Shown here piece after piece: positions 7,372 to 13,800 of a stretch of DNA of 28,094 nucleotides. The notes under the pieces were generated by a model. The model saw nothing but the letters and a program-made list of their open reading frames with translations, searched no databases and had not been told where the DNA came from. The translations under genes and the position numbers were made by a program. Within the stretch, counting starts at the first letter, position 1; every line of letters starts with the position of its first letter. Source of the stretch: a virus; the IMG/VR virus record IMGVR_UViG_3300025904_000009, positions 1-28,094 of that record; one strand, written 5' to 3'.

Positions 7372-7865
7372 CCCTGCTCCGCCCACCTAGAGTAAGCACG
7401 AGTAACCGCAAAATAGATCTCTGTAATACACTTGTTTACGTCGGCGTAGATCTCAGCTCCGGTAAACCGCAGGATCTTGAAACCTTCCGCAGTCAAATAG
7501 CGATCTCGAGCCTTATCCCTCTGAGCCTGTTCTTTTGTTTTCTCGTGAAAGTCATGCCCATCGCATTCGATTGCAAACCATTGATTGAGGGAACGTCCGC
7601 CAGATTGCGCCGTAAGATGGATGGCGAAATCAAGGCGGTAATCTCCTGCCGGTGGTTGAATATAAATTATGGCTGACCATTCGGTTTCGATGGATGCAGA
7701 GGGCATTGCCGCGAACCTAAAATGCTTATTCAGCAAATGCATGGACACCAGCCCCACGCCCAAACCCGTTTCAATGGGGCTTTCGCACGCCTGTAAGTGG
7801 TCAACCGACAATTGGTAAACGGCGCCCGCCAATCGGTCGGCAACGCGACTGATGTAATGTTCCAC
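7368..7865 (-). CDS. DUF559/Vsr-like PD-(D/E)XK nuclease
   Basis: 165 residues from a GTG at 7865, supported by GGAGG nine bases upstream. The fold signature is a helix with CESPIE (residues 27-32), then YRLDF with Asp79, then WFAIECDGHDFHEKTKEQAQRDKARDRYL (about 96-124) with Glu100 and Asp102, and finally GFKILRFTGAEIYAD. This order matches the DUF559/Vsr-like branch of restriction-type nucleases, in which the conserved acidic residues bind metal. The DNA substrate is unknown. The gene begins a translational unit with the replication initiator (GTGA overlap), so it may act in replication or recombination, or degrade host or competitor DNA. The N-terminal extension, residues 1-55, carries no known domain. 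Confidence 0.8.
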   Translation of the reverse strand: MEHYISRVADRLAGAVYQLSVDHLQACESPIETGLGVGLVSMHLLNKHFRFAAMPSASIETEWSAIIYIQPPAGDYRLDFAIHLTAQSGGRSLNQWFAIECDGHDFHEKTKEQAQRDKARDRYLTAEGFKILRFTGAEIYADVNKCITEIYFAVTRAYSRWAEQG

Positions 7866-7896
7866 TAAGCTTGTCCTCCGCTGTTACACCGGCTGC

Positions 7897-8946
7897 TCAC
7901 TCAGCCGCCTCCGGCCGAGACGCGGGATAGAGCCGCATGCCAAGGTCGATCAGATGTTCGACGAACGCGTCAAGCGGCATGCCCTGCCCCGCTGCCGCGC
8001 GAATGACGGCGCCCGAGATCAGGGGTTTGCGTTTGGGGGTGAGCCACGGCGTAAGCGCATCTACAGCGAGGGCGATGACATCGGCCGGCGGACGGTCCCG
8101 CCGGCAGAGGGACCGAACAGTGATCGCGACATCCGCATGAGCGAGATCGGTTGTGCCGCTTGATATGGGCGCGGGAGCCGTTAACGCCTCAATGAGCAGT
8201 TGAACTGCGTACCGGGATGTTGAGACGCCAATCGCATCAGCGCGTTCCCTCAGCGCGTTTTTTGCCGTTTCGGGAAGATAGACCTCGACACGCTTATTCG
8301 GCCGAGACCGGCGCTGCGCGCGCGGCGTAATATCCTGTTCGGCAGGACATGGTTGCTGGGCTTCCACCAGCTGCGGAGACATTTTCACGGGCGCATTGGC
8401 CTCCTCTGCCGCCTCCAAGGGCGGCGGCTCCGACCTTGGTCCTTGATCGACGCTGGCAGGAGCCGGTTGCCCGTTTCGGAGGCTTTGCTGCTGCGCTTCG
8501 ACTGTCTCGACCTCTGGCCGCTCGGAAATCTCAATTGGGGCAACTGACGACACATCCCCATCGGGCCGCTCCGATTCGTCGAAGATCTCGCCAGTGTCGT
8601 AATTCTTGCTCGTGCCTAGCTTCTGGGCAGCCGCCGCTATCAACGCGCGCCGCGCGGTGGGAGCCGGCTTGGGCACGGGACGATGCGGCGTCGGGAGGAT
8701 CTGGACTGGCGAAAGCTTGTGTTTGCGGGCGATACCCATCCCGATGCCAGTTCGCTGCCCATTGGACCGGATTATGTGGATCTTTCCTTGATCGACGAGT
8801 TCGGCGAGCAGCGTGCGCGCCTGAAGGACGGACGAGAAGCCAAATACCTCGACGATCTCTTCGTCAGTGGGATCGGGAAGCTCCTGCTCCTGATTGTGCC
8901 GGATCCAGTCCAGCATCTTGCCCCGGTTCATTGCGCTGTGGGCCAT
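7897..8946 (-). CDS. DNA-binding protein with winged helix and ribbon-helix-helix
   Basis: 349 residues from the ATG at 8946, which shares one base with the stop of the resolvase gene (TAATG). Residues 8-70 (GKMLDWIRHNQEQELPDPTDEEIVEVFGFSSVLQARTLLAELVDQGKIHIIRSN) look like a LexA/MarR-type winged helix. A long proline- and glutamate-rich linker spans about 85-215. Residues 218-255 (KRVEVYLPETAKNALRERADAIGVSTSRYAVQLLIEAL) fit a ribbon-helix-helix, although that pattern is short. The C-terminal 85 residues are helical. Two DNA-binding modules on one chain suggest a regulator or a DNA-bridging factor. The exact role is unknown. Confidence 0.78.
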   Translation of the reverse strand: MAHSAMNRGKMLDWIRHNQEQELPDPTDEEIVEVFGFSSVLQARTLLAELVDQGKIHIIRSNGQRTGIGMGIARKHKLSPVQILPTPHRPVPKPAPTARRALIAAAAQKLGTSKNYDTGEIFDESERPDGDVSSVAPIEISERPEVETVEAQQQSLRNGQPAPASVDQGPRSEPPPLEAAEEANAPVKMSPQLVEAQQPCPAEQDITPRAQRRSRPNKRVEVYLPETAKNALRERADAIGVSTSRYAVQLLIEALTAPAPISSGTTDLAHADVAITVRSLCRRDRPPADVIALAVDALTPWLTPKRKPLISGAVIRAAAGQGMPLDAFVEHLIDLGMRLYPASRPEAAE

Positions 8947-9500
8947 TAGCGGGATGCCACCAGTTGTTGGGTCAAGACGTGCTCTTGGCGCCAAGGCGGC
9001 ACCACGCCGTCCAATGCGATCGCGTAATCGAGGATGCCCAGCGCATCAGCCTCGTCGTCATTGCGAGGTTTGAAGCCGAGCTCGCGGCTCCGCTGGACTG
9101 CAAGAGCTTTCAGGTCGGCCTTGCGCGTGCCGATCTTCATGCTCCCAATATAGTGTTTCCGCCAGGTTGCCTGGTGGACCATATGGAATGTCTTGATCCG
9201 CTTGGCCGCGCAGAAGCTGAAGGCGTGCGTTGCCAGTCCATAGAGCAGGAACGGCGTGTCGAAATTGTTGATCTTGGCCATCATGACAGGATCGAGAGGG
9301 CGTTCGATGAAAACCGCCTCGAATTGCAGCAACTTGTATAAATGCGACATCTCGACATGGACGCGCGCGCAAACATTTCCGTGATCCGTGTATTCGGATC
9401 CAAGCTTCACCGATCCGTACCGGGCTGTGTCGGACTCCCCGTCCCACATAGCCCAGCCGGTCGATGACTTGGAAAGATCGAGTGCGAGCGTCGGCTTCAC
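8946..9500 (-). CDS. RuvC-like Holliday junction resolvase
   Basis: 184 residues, starting from a GTG at 9500 that overlaps the previous stop (GTGA). The RNase H-like motifs are in order: first strand LALDLSKSSTGWA with Asp8, second VFIERPL with Glu66, and the C-terminal NDDEADALGILDYA with Asp148, Asp149, Glu150 and Asp152. This is the set of acidic residues used by RuvC-type resolvases to bind two metal ions and cut four-way junctions. In a phage it would resolve recombination or replication branches before packaging. Length fits RuvC-like phage enzymes. Substrate preference is inferred from the family. Confidence 0.85.
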   Translation of the reverse strand: MKPTLALDLSKSSTGWAMWDGESDTARYGSVKLGSEYTDHGNVCARVHVEMSHLYKLLQFEAVFIERPLDPVMMAKINNFDTPFLLYGLATHAFSFCAAKRIKTFHMVHQATWRKHYIGSMKIGTRKADLKALAVQRSRELGFKPRNDDEADALGILDYAIALDGVVPPWRQEHVLTQQLVASR

Positions 9501-9877
9501 TGGAGTGTCGCCAGCTCCGGCGCATCACGCTCGCTGACGGGCATGGTCGGCGCTTCGCCGTCGCCCATCTGGTCGACAAGATCCGCGCTGATTCCGATAC
9601 CGAGCGCTTTCATCAGACCGTAGAGGGACCTTAGAAAGTCGTCGCACTTGAAGTCTTCCATCTGATCCAGCTTGAACGCAAGCTTTGCAGCCTGCGGGTT
9701 GATGTGCGCGTCTTTCTTGATCGACTTATACGCGGTCGACATCTCTTGCGCATATTCGCCGACGCTCGATTGAGCGGGCCGGATGTCGTTGCGGTAAAGA
9801 CTGATGGCAAGGTCGAAATCAGGCTTCGGAACCTCGTTATTGACCTGCTTTTCCTTCGGTTTACGTCCTCGTGCCAC
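9497..9877 (-). CDS. Hypothetical helical protein
   Basis: 126 residues if translated from the GTG at 9877, which lies seven bases after AAGGAG. The ATG at 9883 is only one base from that ribosome binding site, too close to be likely. The start is basic (ARGRKPKEKQ). The main body is helical: FDLAISLYRNDIRPAQSSVGEYAQEMSTAYKSIKKDAHINPQAAKLAFKLDQMEDFKCDDFLRSLYGLMKALGIGI. The K-x-H-x-N-x-x-A-x-K pattern recalls small alphaproteobacterial nucleoid-type helical proteins (GapR/DUF2312-like), but the match is too weak to name. Its stop overlaps the resolvase start. Confidence 0.75.
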   Translation of the reverse strand: MARGRKPKEKQVNNEVPKPDFDLAISLYRNDIRPAQSSVGEYAQEMSTAYKSIKKDAHINPQAAKLAFKLDQMEDFKCDDFLRSLYGLMKALGIGISADLVDQMGDGEAPTMPVSERDAPELATLQ

Positions 9878-10061
9878 GTTCATTCTCCTTGGGTTGAGCT
9901 GAGGTTCGGCGCGACGCGGCGATGCCAAATTCGGCAAGCCTCGCGCTCAGATATTCGGTCGTTTTCATCTCTTCGATCAGGCGGTGACGCATCTCCCGCG
10001 CAGTGCAGAAGAGGGCGACGTCCATGGCGAAGAATAGGATGGCGAGGACCCAGCCGATCAT
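9861..10061 (-). CDS. Small single-span membrane protein
   Basis: 66 residues with one hydrophobic N-terminal segment (MIGWVLAILFFAMDVALFCTA, residues 1-21), followed by a charged helix (REMRHRLIEEMKTTEYLSARLAEFG) and a basic tail. It would sit in the inner membrane with its C-terminus probably in the cytoplasm because of the positive charges. The ATG overlaps the methyltransferase stop (ATGA), and its end overlaps the next start by about 17 bases. Function unknown; it is not in a typical lysis cassette. Confidence 0.7.
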   Translation of the reverse strand: MIGWVLAILFFAMDVALFCTAREMRHRLIEEMKTTEYLSARLAEFGIAASRRTSAQPKENERGTRT

Positions 10062-11455
10062 GCGGCGGCCTCCGCGGGGTCCGGCGGATATATTCGACGC
10101 TCGGCGATAGACGCATATTCTGGATTGAGTTCGATCAGCGTCGCACGGATCCCGATCTGCTCGGCTACCAAACCTACCGTGCCCGCGCCTCCAAACGGAT
10201 CAAGCACATGACCAGGAACCCGCGGAAATGTTTCGCAAATACCGCCACAGCCGGAATGGGCGCCGCAGTACCCGCATACCGTTTCCGGCGTTCCGGCCAC
10301 GATGCAACGACGAGCGAGTTCGGGCGGGAAGGTCGCGAAATGTGCTTCGCGGAATGGTTTGGGTGCGATTGTCCAGACGTTCCGAGCGTTGCGGGTTTCG
10401 ACAACCTGAACGAGAGCAGCGTTGAAGCTTGCGTTGGCCTTGATTCCTTGACCCGGAGGTGCGGCCTTCGGCCCAACTCCCGGCTCGCGGTGAATAGTGC
10501 CATGAGCGCCAGGCGCTGTATCCCAGCCCGACGGCACTTTCTTCCGCGATCTAGGAACGCGGTCGACATGCACACGGCTATTAGCCCCGGCCGTGCGAAC
10601 CACCGCCTTCATTGGGCGATCCGGTCGCGTACCTCCGTTTGCCCGAGCTGACCCAGATTGGTTCGCCACATCCTGCGACACGCGCGCATGCGTGTTCGGC
10701 GAGCACGGCTCACGGATCGCCTCGTGGTTGTAAAAGTAATCCTCACTCTTGGTGAGCAGCCAGATCTTTTCATGAGCGGAAGTTGGCCGATCATAGACCG
10801 ACTCCGGCATCGGGTTGGGCTTGTGCCAAATGATTTCCGACCGGACGTACCAGCCGTCGTCCTGTAACGCGATCGCGAGCCGGTTCGGGATCATGCAGAG
10901 ATCCTTTGGCTTTAGATAACCGCCAGCGACGATCGCGCCCGGCGCCGTCACACCTGACGATCGGCGATGCAGCTTGCCACGTTCGCCGCGATCGCCGTGG
11001 TAATCGGCCTGATAGACGGGGCCAGACTTCGGCCGCATGTGATCGTGAAACTCGCGGTCGACACCGCGGGAACCGCCCTCGGCACCGTAATAGGTTCTGC
11101 CGTTGATCGGCCCTACCGTGGAGAACGGCTTGTCACGGAAGGTGCGATCGTCGCTGCCATCCGCCTTATAGGCTTCGGCCGACTTCCCATTCGGCGCCGC
11201 CGCATAACAGTCGCCATAATTGAGCCAGAGAGTGCCCTGGTTTTTGAGAACGCGCCTGACCTCGCGAAACACCCGAACCATCACATCGAGGTGCTCGCCT
11301 AGCGTCGACTCGAGACCAATCTGTCCAACGACGCCATAGTCCCGCAGGCCCCAATACGGTGGCGATGTAACAACGCAATCGACGCTGTTGCTGGGTAATT
11401 CGCGCAGCCGATCAAACACGTCGCCAATGAGGATTGTCACGCGGGGATCCGCCAT
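10058..11455 (-). CDS. Beta-class DNA methyltransferase (N6-adenine or N4-cytosine)
   Basis: 465 residues from the ATG at 11455. The catalytic motif IV TSPPYWGL is at residues 30-37 and the AdoMet motif I DPFGGAGTVG at 419-428. This order, catalytic motif first, defines the beta class. The enzyme methylates an exocyclic amino group on adenine or cytosine. The region between (about 85-400) holds the target recognition part, with YLKPKDLCMIPNRLAIALQDDGWYVRSEIIWHKPNPMPESV shared by this family. A cysteine-rich patch (CGYCGAHSGCGGIC) before motif I is unusual and may bind zinc. An ATG at 11479 adds eight residues but lacks a ribosome binding site. It is the first gene of the leftward operon, so it probably modifies phage DNA early. 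Confidence 0.92.
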   Translation of the reverse strand: MADPRVTILIGDVFDRLRELPSNSVDCVVTSPPYWGLRDYGVVGQIGLESTLGEHLDVMVRVFREVRRVLKNQGTLWLNYGDCYAAAPNGKSAEAYKADGSDDRTFRDKPFSTVGPINGRTYYGAEGGSRGVDREFHDHMRPKSGPVYQADYHGDRGERGKLHRRSSGVTAPGAIVAGGYLKPKDLCMIPNRLAIALQDDGWYVRSEIIWHKPNPMPESVYDRPTSAHEKIWLLTKSEDYFYNHEAIREPCSPNTHARVSQDVANQSGSARANGGTRPDRPMKAVVRTAGANSRVHVDRVPRSRKKVPSGWDTAPGAHGTIHREPGVGPKAAPPGQGIKANASFNAALVQVVETRNARNVWTIAPKPFREAHFATFPPELARRCIVAGTPETVCGYCGAHSGCGGICETFPRVPGHVLDPFGGAGTVGLVAEQIGIRATLIELNPEYASIAERRIYPPDPAEAAA

Positions 11456-11740
11456 CAGCGCAGTCCCGAAATCAAACATTTGTTAACCAAATGGCTGCCG
11501 CGACAGTCACTACGGGGCGCGTTATGACGCAGCCCATGAATTGCAGGGTAGCTCACTGAGCCGAGCCTTCCGCTCCAAAGCACATCGTCAGATCGTCCAG
11601 CCGGGGAGAGCGACAGCGCCCTCCCCGACCGGCCTTTCGTCGCGACCCGACGGAAGAAGGTTGCGCCCCGCCGCTCGCTTGGTGGCGGCACGGCGAGGCG
11701 CTATTCGTGCGGTTGTCGAGACAGCACGAAAGGATGAGCG
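11456..11740. other. Non-coding gap between leftward operon and rightward small gene
   Basis: About 285 bases without a convincing gene, between divergently oriented coding regions. It should hold promoters for both directions, but I found no convincing -35/-10 pair and no copy of the GTAGGA-N4-TCCTAM operator. The only structure that stands out is the hairpin at 11602-11627. Confidence 0.6.
11602..11627. promoter_or_regulatory. Strong GC-rich hairpin
   Basis: CGGGGAG-A-GCG, loop ACAG, CGC-C-CTCCCCG: a 10-bp stem with one A/C mismatch and a four-base loop. No run of T follows on either strand, so it is not a canonical terminator. It may be a leader structure, an operator or a weak terminator between divergent units. 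Confidence 0.5.
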
Positions 11741-11983
11741 ATGGAGTTCACCGAAAAGAAGAAGATGCAGCTGGAGACCGCGTTCAGCATGGCGCATTTT
11801 GCGGCTACCGCCAGCGCCACGATTGCGGCCGCCATGCACCGCGGCAAGCCGATCGGGGACAAAGAGATCAAACATCTCCTCAAGACCCTCGCAACAGCTG
11901 CAGCAACAGCGCCAGAAGAGACGAAATCCTATTTCGACAACTTGGCCGAGACTCTTGCTGGAAAACAATACGAAGCCGGTTGA
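11741..11983 (+). CDS. Small hypothetical protein of the immunity region
   Basis: 80 residues, MEFTEKKKMQLETAFSMAHF and onward. The ATG follows AAAGGAT at suitable spacing. The protein is alanine-rich and helical (FAATASATIAAAMHRGKPIGDKEIKHLLKTLATAAATAPEETKSYFDNLAETLAG), with no domain recognised. It is oriented against the small HTH gene and away from the leftward operon, so it is a lone rightward gene, perhaps expressed independently of both. Function unknown. Confidence 0.65.
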   Translation: MEFTEKKKMQLETAFSMAHFAATASATIAAAMHRGKPIGDKEIKHLLKTLATAAATAPEETKSYFDNLAETLAGKQYEAG

Positions 11984-12025
11984 ACTCCCGGTTCAGGTCC
12001 GCGACTGCCTCCCCCATCTGGTCCA

Positions 12026-12244
12026 TCACGCTGCCTCGACCTTGTCCGTCGAGGGCGCGACATATCCATCCATGAAGGTCCGGACTCGTTGCAGCGTTTC
12101 GGGTCTCAAGAGCCGAGCTGCTTTGATATCTCGAACGAAATGCGGATCGCCCATGGCTTTTCGGCCAAAGGTAACTTCCGACATGGGATGCTTCTTTAGG
12201 AAGGCATCGATTTCGGCGACGAGTTCAGGGTGATAGCGAGACAT
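12026..12244 (-). CDS. Small HTH regulator (Cro-like position)
   Basis: 72 residues. AEIDAFLKKHPMSEVTFGRKAMGDPHFVRDIKAARLLRPETLQRVRTFMDGYV (about residues 10-62) resembles a small alphaproteobacterial helix-turn-helix family in which an F-x-x-x-x-G-M-S-x-x-T-F-G-like helix is followed by D-P-x-F-V-x-x-x-R. It faces away from the CI-like repressor and shares its control region, the arrangement of a cro/cI pair. A sigma70-like promoter (12254-12282, minus) would start RNA only about three bases before the ATG, so the message may be leaderless. Whether it is a Cro-like antirepressor or a second repressor cannot be told from sequence. Confidence 0.8.
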   Translation of the reverse strand: MSRYHPELVAEIDAFLKKHPMSEVTFGRKAMGDPHFVRDIKAARLLRPETLQRVRTFMDGYVAPSTDKVEAA

Positions 12245-12253
12245 GGGTCGCGT

Positions 12254-12282
12254 TGATAACGTAGGATTGGTCCTACGGTCAA
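12254..12282 (-). promoter_or_regulatory. Promoter of the small HTH regulator, with operator in its spacer
   Basis: On the minus strand, TTGACC (forward 12277-12282) and TTATCA (forward 12254-12259) are separated by 17 bases, a good sigma70 fit. The spacer is filled by the palindrome at 12261-12276, so a bound repressor would exclude RNA polymerase. The predicted start, near 12247, is almost at the ATG (12244). Confidence 0.7.
12261..12276. promoter_or_regulatory. Operator, left pair, site 1
   Basis: GTAGGA-TTGG-TCCTAC is a perfect 6-bp inverted repeat. An exact 16-bp copy occurs at 13779-13794. It is likely bound by the CI-like repressor and/or the small HTH protein. Confidence 0.75.
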
Positions 12283-12291
12283 GCCATCAGA

Positions 12292-12307
12292 GTAGGATGT
12301 ATCCTAA
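12292..12307. promoter_or_regulatory. Operator, left pair, site 2
   Basis: GTAGGA-TGTA-TCCTAA has the same half-sites, with the last base changed. Its centre is 31 bp from that of site 1, about three helical turns, so two dimers would lie on the same face of the DNA. It lies between the two divergent start codons. Confidence 0.7.
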
Positions 12308-12326
12308 CCTAGTTCCGAACTGCACA

Positions 12327-12346
12327 ATGTGGGAGACTTCCCACAT
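12327..12346 (+). promoter_or_regulatory. Hairpin covering the repressor ribosome binding site
   Basis: An 8-bp perfect inverted repeat (ATGTGGGA / TCCCACAT, four-base loop) ends in the repressor start codon (ATG at 12345). The only ribosome binding site, GGGAG (12331-12335), is in its left arm and would be hidden when folded. The left arm also begins with another in-frame ATG (12327). Confidence 0.6.
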
Positions 12347-13064
12347 GGAAAAAGGGGACAAAACACCGCTCCAAACATTCCTTGCGCAGGCCCTGGCGCA
12401 TGCTCCCGAAGCTCGAGATTTTTACGATCGCAAGATACAGGAGATCACCGGAAGCAAGGGCAAGCCGATCTACGATATCGAGCGAGGAAAAAGTCTGTCC
12501 CCTAGCCGTTCAACTTTGAAGAACATAGCTTCGGCACTGGACCAGCCTGTCGACCTGGTCATGCGCGCCGCCGATGGGGAACAGGTTTCCCCGTTGAAAC
12601 GGCCATTGCCGCGGCCGGATTTGCCGCTGACGGTCGACGCCTCGGCAGCCGATGAAGTTGTGGATATCATTCGTCTCGATCTGTCGCTCTCCATGGGGCC
12701 AGGCGCCACGGTCGACGATTACATCGAGGAGATCCCGGTCAAGTTCGACATCGGTTACATACGGGCCTTTTCGCGGGCGCCCTTCGATCGATTACGCATT
12801 GCCCGCGGCGTCGGCGACAGCATGTATCCGACGATCCTGAGCAGCGACGAGGTCTGGATCGACACATCACAGCGCGTGGTCAATCAGCAGGACCGCGTTT
12901 GGGCGTGCTCCATCTACGGTGCTGCCGCCATAAAGCGATTGAGAACCATTGGTCACGGCAAGATTTTGGTCATTTCCGACAACCCGACCGTAGAAAACCA
13001 GGAGGTTGACGCCGAGGATATCATGGTCGCGGGGCGCGTGGTTCGTTTTAGCCGAGACATCTGA
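12345..13064 (+). CDS. CI-like phage repressor with S24 (LexA-type) domain
   Basis: 239 residues from the ATG at 12345. That start has GGGAG nine bases upstream; ATG 12327 and ATG/GTG codons further 5' would cross the operators. The N-terminus (residues 7-72) is an XRE-like DNA-binding domain, and residues 50-63 (SLSPSRSTLKNIAS) are consistent with it. The C-terminal S24 domain has GVGDSMYPTI with catalytic Ser159 and AAIKRL with the general base Lys197. No clear Ala-Gly cleavage site lies between the domains, so RecA-stimulated self-cleavage is doubtful. The domain may serve for dimerisation only. It most likely binds the GTAGGA-N4-TCCTAM sites and keeps lysogeny. The HIRAN gene follows with a TGATG overlap. 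Confidence 0.9.
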   Translation: MEKGDKTPLQTFLAQALAHAPEARDFYDRKIQEITGSKGKPIYDIERGKSLSPSRSTLKNIASALDQPVDLVMRAADGEQVSPLKRPLPRPDLPLTVDASAADEVVDIIRLDLSLSMGPGATVDDYIEEIPVKFDIGYIRAFSRAPFDRLRIARGVGDSMYPTILSSDEVWIDTSQRVVNQQDRVWACSIYGAAAIKRLRTIGHGKILVISDNPTVENQEVDAEDIMVAGRVVRFSRDI

Positions 13065-13459
13065 TGCCCCGTGAGATGAGCTTGGCAGTCGTAGGAGCTG
13101 ATTACCCTAACCGCCGCGGGCCCGGGAGAAGATTCGAGATCCGACTTTGTGCTCCAGGTGAAGAAGTGCACCTCGTGCCGGAACCCAATAACCCCGCCGA
13201 TCCAAACGCGATCGCGATATTCAGCTGCCGCCACGTCCAGATCGGCTACCTAACCGCTGAACGCTGCCCATACGTGGCGAGGCTCATGAGCCGAGAGCCA
13301 AAATTGAAGGCGGTGTTCCAAGCTGCTGCGAATTACGGTGCAATCATCCGGATCAATCTCGATGGCAAAACCCCAGAGATCCCTGATCCTTTCAGCGCGC
13401 CGGAAGAAGAGCACTGGACAGATGAATATTTCAACCAGGATGATCACGAGGTTGAGTGA
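13064..13459 (+). CDS. HIRAN-domain protein
   Basis: 131 residues, translated from an ATG that overlaps the repressor stop (TGATG). The HIRAN pattern fills residues 7-80: LAVVGADYPNRRGPGRRFEIRL, then VHLVPEPNNPADPNAIAIFS, then VQIGYLTAERCPYVARLM. HIRAN modules bind DNA 3' ends or stalled structures in HLTF/Rad5-like and several bacterial proteins. The rest is an acidic tail (PEEEHWTDEYFNQDDHEVE). It is co-transcribed with the repressor, so it would be made in the lysogen. A role in superinfection exclusion, host defence or DNA repair is possible, but nothing in the sequence selects one. Confidence 0.8.
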   Translation: MPREMSLAVVGADYPNRRGPGRRFEIRLCAPGEEVHLVPEPNNPADPNAIAIFSCRHVQIGYLTAERCPYVARLMSREPKLKAVFQAAANYGAIIRINLDGKTPEIPDPFSAPEEEHWTDEYFNQDDHEVE

Positions 13460-13494
13460 CTAAGGATCGTTCACGTCAGCGGAGTGACTTCTTG

Positions 13495-13746
13495 ATGCGG
13501 AACAAGCGTTACGCCCTAGCCACATTGTTGGGTTGCTTATGCCTTCTAGGCGGGTGCAAGGTGCATAAGCTACAGAACGAATACGAGATGATGGAGCGGA
13601 ACCACGCGTCGAAGGCTGAGCTTTGCGCGCAAGCCCGCCTGATTACCCAGGCCGCTTTGGATACCGGCATCGAGAAACTCTATTCGGACAAGAAGCTGCA
13701 GTCAGACATCGCGTGCTTAGGAGCACAGCTCGATCTTTCGAATTAA
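13495..13746 (+). CDS. Small lipoprotein of the repressor operon
   Basis: 83 residues from the ATG at 13495, giving a textbook lipoprotein signal: MRNKRY, a hydrophobic core ALATLLGCLCLLG, and the lipobox LGGC with Cys21 as the lipidation site. A GTG at 13456 overlaps the HIRAN stop (GTGA) and would add 13 polar residues, which is less suited to a signal peptide. The mature part is charged, with a likely helix (HKLQNEYEMMERNHASKAELCAQARLITQAALDTGIEKLYSDKKLQ) and two further cysteines. It is not linked to lysis genes, so an Rz1 role is unlikely. Expression with the repressor suggests lysogenic conversion or superinfection exclusion, which is inference. Confidence 0.75.
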   Translation: MRNKRYALATLLGCLCLLGGCKVHKLQNEYEMMERNHASKAELCAQARLITQAALDTGIEKLYSDKKLQSDIACLGAQLDLSN

Positions 13747-13747
13747 A

Positions 13748-13763
13748 GTAGGACGTTTCCTAA
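13748..13763. promoter_or_regulatory. Operator, right pair, site 3
   Basis: GTAGGA-CGTT-TCCTAA: half-sites as in the left pair, with the same TCCTAA ending as site 2. It lies directly after the lipoprotein stop and upstream of the -35 element. Confidence 0.7.
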
Positions 13764-13770
13764 TTTCGTG

Positions 13771-13799
13771 TTGACGACGTAGGATTGGTCCTACATAAG
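13771..13799 (+). promoter_or_regulatory. Promoter of the rightward early operon
   Basis: TTGACG (13771-13776) and CATAAG (13794-13799) are separated by 17 bases. The spacer is the operator at 13779-13794, so repressor binding would block RNA polymerase. The predicted start is near 13806, about 22 bases before the ATG at 13828. Confidence 0.7.
13779..13794. promoter_or_regulatory. Operator, right pair, site 4
   Basis: GTAGGA-TTGG-TCCTAC, identical to site 1 over all 16 bases. Centre-to-centre distance to site 3 is 31 bp, the same as in the left pair. The preceding bases (GTTGAnnACGTAGG) also match the left copy, so the segment may be a duplication. Confidence 0.75.
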
Positions 13800-13800
13800 C

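Noticed and set aside
8349-9341. 330-residue plus-strand open frame
   Set aside because: It crosses the junction of two well supported minus-strand genes (DNA-binding protein and resolvase) and shows no motif.
11455-11691. 78-residue minus-strand frame before the methyltransferase
   Set aside because: It has random-like composition and no ribosome binding site, and covers the hairpin and the region expected to hold promoters. The one-base overlap with the methyltransferase ATG seems accidental.
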